A stretch of 64,000 nucleotides of DNA, taken from Kofleriaceae bacterium. GTDB lineage: Bacteria > Myxococcota_A > Polyangia > Haliangiales > Haliangiaceae. The notes under the pieces are model-generated. The model was not told the DNA's origin, made no database searches, and saw nothing but the letters and a program-made list of their open reading frames with translations. Each line of letters opens with the position of its first letter. Position 1 is the stretch's first letter. Positions 60,536 to 64,000 of the stretch are shown piece by piece. The translations under genes and the position numbers were made by a program. The stretch is from contig JAGPCO010000001.1 in assembly GCA_018058095.1 (NCBI GenBank), positions 108,108 through 172,107 of the forward strand, read 5' to 3'.

Positions 60536-61348
60536 TCAGCGTGGACGGCAGCGCAGCGCGGTGACGCTGGCGCGCGCGCGCAGGCGAGCCCCGTAGTGCT
60601 CGAGCTGGTCGGCGGTGAACAGCAGCTCCACCAGCGGGACGCCGTCGGCCAGGGTGTAGGCGATGGAGCTGTCGAACTCGGTCACACCGCGCTTGGCCAG
60701 GCTGTCGATCCAGGCCAAGAACTCGTCGGCCTCGGACTCGTTGTACGCGACCTCGGCGTCGCCGATGGTGAGGTTGCCTTGCGCCTTGGTCTCACCCACG
60801 ACCCGCGCGGGCAGCTTCGGCCCGTCGCCCAGGGTGGCGATGAAGCGGTCGGCCCGGCTGCTGCGCTTGGCCCGGGCCAGGGCCTCGGCGTCGGCCGCAG
60901 CCAGCGCGGCGGCGGTGGTCGGCTTACACGCCGCCGATGCAGCGCGCAGGCGCAGGTCGACGCCGGTCTGGCCGGCCTGCGCGCGATCGGCCAGCGGCCA
61001 GGTCACGGACTCGACGTATACGCCGGTCAGGTCGAGGCGACGCGCCGGGTTGCGCAGGTGGATCGACGCCGTCCCGCCCGGCAGGGGCTGGCGCAGCGCA
61101 CGTTCGAGCCAGGCGCAGGCGGGGCCTGCCAGGTCGGTGCCGAGGCGCACGGTCCAGCTGGTCGCCGCACACGGGTCGGCCGGCGTCAGCGCCAGCACCG
61201 CGGCGGCCGGGGCGCCGTCGAGGGCCAGCAGCTGCGGTGCGGCCTGGGCCGCGGCGGGCTCGAACGCCGGCGCCTGGTCCTCCTCGTCACCGACACAGGC
61301 CGCGGTGACGACCGACAGGATGACCGCGAAGCGGGCCGGAGACCTCAT
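60536..61348 (-). CDS. Lipoprotein of unknown function, 270 aa
   Basis: A lipoprotein with the leader MRSPARFAVILSVVTAACVG (lipobox TAAC, Cys18) and an acidic linker. The mature part has four Cys (ADPCAATSW, GPACAWLE, AACKPTT, ALRCRPR). The C-terminal ~80 residues (YNESEADEFLAWIDSLAKRG, ELLFTADQLEHYGARLRARA) are helical and acidic. I know no family. The ATG at 61348 begins the leader; the frame is open further upstream without leader features. Confidence 0.82.
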   Translation of the reverse strand: MRSPARFAVILSVVTAACVGDEEDQAPAFEPAAAQAAPQLLALDGAPAAAVLALTPADPCAATSWTVRLGTDLAGPACAWLERALRQPLPGGTASIHLRNPARRLDLTGVYVESVTWPLADRAQAGQTGVDLRLRAASAACKPTTAAALAAADAEALARAKRSSRADRFIATLGDGPKLPARVVGETKAQGNLTIGDAEVAYNESEADEFLAWIDSLAKRGVTEFDSSIAYTLADGVPLVELLFTADQLEHYGARLRARASVTALRCRPR

Positions 61349-61394
61349 GCGGCGACGGTGGCATGCCTTGGGTGTGGTTCCAAGCTCGATGGCA

Positions 61395-61400
61395 TAACCT
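61395..61400 (+). promoter_or_regulatory. -10-like TANNNT before DUF2004 gene
   Basis: TAACCT lies 6 bases before the ATG at 61407. Confidence 0.5.
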
Positions 61401-61406
61401 CGACCC

Positions 61407-61922
61407 ATGCCACCCCCGTCGACGTTCACCAGCCGCCGGCTCGGCACGTTGCCCTTCAGCCCCACCGACGGAGCGTACGCACCGGCGCTGGCGCTGACGG
61501 TGAACGGTCGGCCGACCACCTGCTCGCTGTTCATCGGCCCGGGCTGGGCCCAAGACCCATCGGTGCTGGCCCGCGCCGCGGCGCTGGTCGACGACCACCT
61601 CGACCGCCTCGACCTCGACGGCCGGGCCGCCCTGGCCAGCGACGCCACCGGCCTGGTCGCCGACTTCGTGGCGTTTCACCTCGAGGAGCTCGACGCCGCC
61701 GCCATCACCCAGGTGCTGGGCCGGGCCCCGGGCGAGATCGATCGCGCCACCTTCCTGGCCGGGCTCCAGCTCGTCGCCATCGGCCTGCACCCTGACGCTG
61801 CGGCTGCCGGTGGCTTCACCCTGAACCTCGACTACTCGCTCGGACGAGACCTCAGCGACCAGCTGCTGGTGGCCCGGTTCGACGGCGCCGGCCAGCAGGT
61901 CCGGATCGCGCACGAGAGCTGA
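61407..61922 (+). CDS. DUF2004-like protein
   Basis: A 171-residue cytoplasmic protein. The C-terminal pattern FTLNLDYSLGRDLSDQLLVARF and the final QQVRIAHES fit DUF2004, found in proteins encoded in immunity-type loci. It is alpha/beta with an N-terminal strand region (SRRLGTLPFSPTDGAYAPAL) typical of small binding proteins. No toxin partner is adjacent, so it joins the other orphan immunity-like genes here. Confidence 0.8.
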   Translation: MPPPSTFTSRRLGTLPFSPTDGAYAPALALTVNGRPTTCSLFIGPGWAQDPSVLARAAALVDDHLDRLDLDGRAALASDATGLVADFVAFHLEELDAAAITQVLGRAPGEIDRATFLAGLQLVAIGLHPDAAAAGGFTLNLDYSLGRDLSDQLLVARFDGAGQQVRIAHES

Positions 61923-61974
61923 GCGACGGGCCCACGACGGGCCCGCCGGGTTTGTGCCCGCCGCGCCGCGCCGC

Positions 61975-61980
61975 TATCCT
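61975..61980 (+). promoter_or_regulatory. -10-like TANNNT before thiolase
   Basis: TATCCT lies 8 bases before the ATG at 61989. Confidence 0.45.
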
Positions 61981-61988
61981 CCGCGGCC

Positions 61989-63209
<1,221 letters not shown>

Positions 63210-63217
63210 AGCGCCGT

Positions 63218-63580
63218 TCAGTCGGGTCGCAAGGGCACGTAGGTCTTGTAGCGCGCCTTGTACTCAGCGGTGACATCGGCCACGAACATCATCGTGCCGC
63301 ACTTGTGCGAGCGCACCTTGGCCGGGTGCTTGAGGAGGTCCTCGTAGACCTGACGTCCCTCGCTCACGACCCATCCCCCAAAGTCGACCATCGCGTCATG
63401 GGACGTGCCCTTGGGAAAACTCCGCACGTGCCGATCGCCTCGCAGCTCGGCTGCGGTCTCTTCGTAGGTCCAGTAGAGGTCCACCAGCGCCTCCTGGGAC
63501 AGCGCCTTGAGCCGCTGCAGGTAGGTGTCGTGGTTGGTCCTTGCCACCTCGATCAGGGCCCAGAATTCATCCATCGTCAT
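63218..63580 (-). CDS. DUF4240-like protein
   Basis: A 120-residue protein beginning MTMDEFWALIEVARTNHD, the typical start of DUF4240, and with the conserved DFGGWVVSEGRQVYEDLLKHP block. The family is of unknown function and is frequent in polymorphic-toxin immunity loci. It is less GC-rich than its neighbours, which fits recent transfer. The gene could start at 63574 (ATG two codons later). Confidence 0.85.
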   Translation of the reverse strand: MTMDEFWALIEVARTNHDTYLQRLKALSQEALVDLYWTYEETAAELRGDRHVRSFPKGTSHDAMVDFGGWVVSEGRQVYEDLLKHPAKVRSHKCGTMMFVADVTAEYKARYKTYVPLRPD

Positions 63581-63819
63581 CGCATCTACACTGTGCAGCG
63601 GCCATGCCAGGCCGACAACGCGGTTGCGCCGCGATCTCGCGGTCGTTGCGACGGCCAACCGCGCCATTTCGTTGGTGACCCCCTGCACCATGCAGCAAGC
63701 TGCAACCGGAGCTGCACCAGTGGCACCTGGGCTACTGGTCGCGAACCTGCAGCCGTCCGTGGGTGTTCTTGCCGGCCCAAGGCGCCTCGGCCGGCGAGCC
63801 CGCGTGGCAAGCTCCGCCC
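63581..63819. other. Gene-free stretch, 239 bp
   Basis: Somewhat lower GC than the window in general. I see no gene, hairpin or repeat that I would support. Confidence 0.4.
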
Positions 63820-64000
63820 ATGCCGAGCCACAGCGTCGAGAGCCTGACCCAGAGCCACAACCTGGTCGCCGCCACCGAGTCCCAGCTCGAGCTGGTCGCC
63901 GATGAGGACATCCGCGGCTGCGTCGACGAGGCCATGGTGTTCGAGGGTGACCTCACCCTCGAGGGTGACCTCGACCTCAACAGCGGCGCGGTGCTGATCG
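63820..64000 (+). CDS. Unknown protein, beta-helix-like start, cut by window edge
   Basis: The first 60 codons of a gene that runs past the window. It begins MPSHSVESLTQSHNLVAATE and has DIRGCVDEAMVFEGDLTLEG then DLDLNSGAVLI, a strand-turn repeat with D-x-x-x-G spacing like bactofilin or right-handed beta-helix rungs. No signal peptide. CAAGCT lies 6 bases before its ATG, a one-mismatch variant of the -10 pattern. Confidence 0.6.
   Translation, partial: MPSHSVESLTQSHNLVAATESQLELVADEDIRGCVDEAMVFEGDLTLEGDLDLNSGAVLI

Overview
The window is very GC-rich DNA with about 68 protein genes packed on both strands, short gaps, no rRNA, no tRNA and no CRISPR array that I can see. The gene content points to a myxobacterium (Myxococcota), most likely the Haliangiales/Kofleriaceae side. 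The evidence is the very large number of lipoproteins with Asp/Ala/Gly/Pro-rich linkers after the lipobox Cys, a Ser/Thr kinase with a TPR-like C-terminal part, MopE-like, SBBP, RCC1, Sel1, collagen and ADYC-type exported proteins, and Imm11 (MXAN_0049-like) and SUKH-type proteins. The taxonomic call is an inference from gene content.

Layout. 1-3.1 kb: an amidase cut by the window edge, a small metallophosphoesterase and two tandem paralogous AraC regulators, all on the minus strand. 3.3-9.1 kb: exported proteins (lipoproteins, a PHB-depolymerase-like esterase, a predicted outer-membrane barrel). 9.2-12.7 kb: a glutathione transferase, a stand-alone E2-like acyltransferase without its catalytic His, a 360-bp repeat-filled gap, an Imm5-like/Tudor-like protein and an aldo/keto reductase. 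12.7-19.8 kb: lipoproteins, a 738-residue protein with an M15-type motif, an ECF sigma factor, an ADYC lipoprotein, a radical SAM protein and a tautomerase. 19.8-32.8 kb: a Ser/Thr kinase and a run of lipoproteins (MopE-like, LamG, Sel1, Ig-like, DUF1554), a cyclophilin and a DUF1579-like exported protein. 32.9-44.6 kb: an ABC-type ATPase, an SBBP lipoprotein, an ankyrin protein, a split outer-membrane protein gene, TlpA, ArsH, a VOC protein, AraC-GyrI and WYL regulators and a pseudogene. 44.6-57.7 kb: a collagen-like lipoprotein, Imm11 and SUKH proteins, SDR and GST enzymes, a TPM pair, a chimeric radical-SAM remnant, an ADP-ribosylglycohydrolase and an ECF sigma/anti-sigma pair. 57.7-64 kb: a cupin, RCC1 and DUF1554 lipoproteins, DUF2004 and DUF4240 proteins and a thiolase.

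Most genes look like single-gene units; there is no large pathway operon. Clear functional couplings are the sigma/anti-sigma pair at 55.97-57.7 kb (8-bp overlap), the TPM pair at 51.4-52.7 kb (4-bp overlap), the Tat-lipoprotein/LamG-like pair at 41.1-42.5 kb, and the WYL regulator facing a DUF1579 lipoprotein across a perfect palindrome at 43515-43539.

The most interesting signals are not in single genes. (1) At least 24 genes carry a TANNNT hexamer 6-9 bases before the start codon, as expected for mostly leaderless transcription. (2) A dispersed ~118-bp palindromic element with the core CTAGCAGGCTGCT occurs three times, at gene ends. (3) Two hexanucleotide tracts, (CCCGTG)n and (GGGCAC)n, face each other around ~180 bp and could fold into a very long hairpin. 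(4) A 14-bp motif is arrayed six times before a SUKH gene, and a related intergenic element lies at 51.1-51.3 kb. (5) Several genes are caught decaying: a nonsense codon right after a signal peptide, a frameshifted fragment, and a fusion of the start of a radical SAM gene to an L7/L12-like tail. (6) Several orphan immunity-type proteins have no visible toxin.
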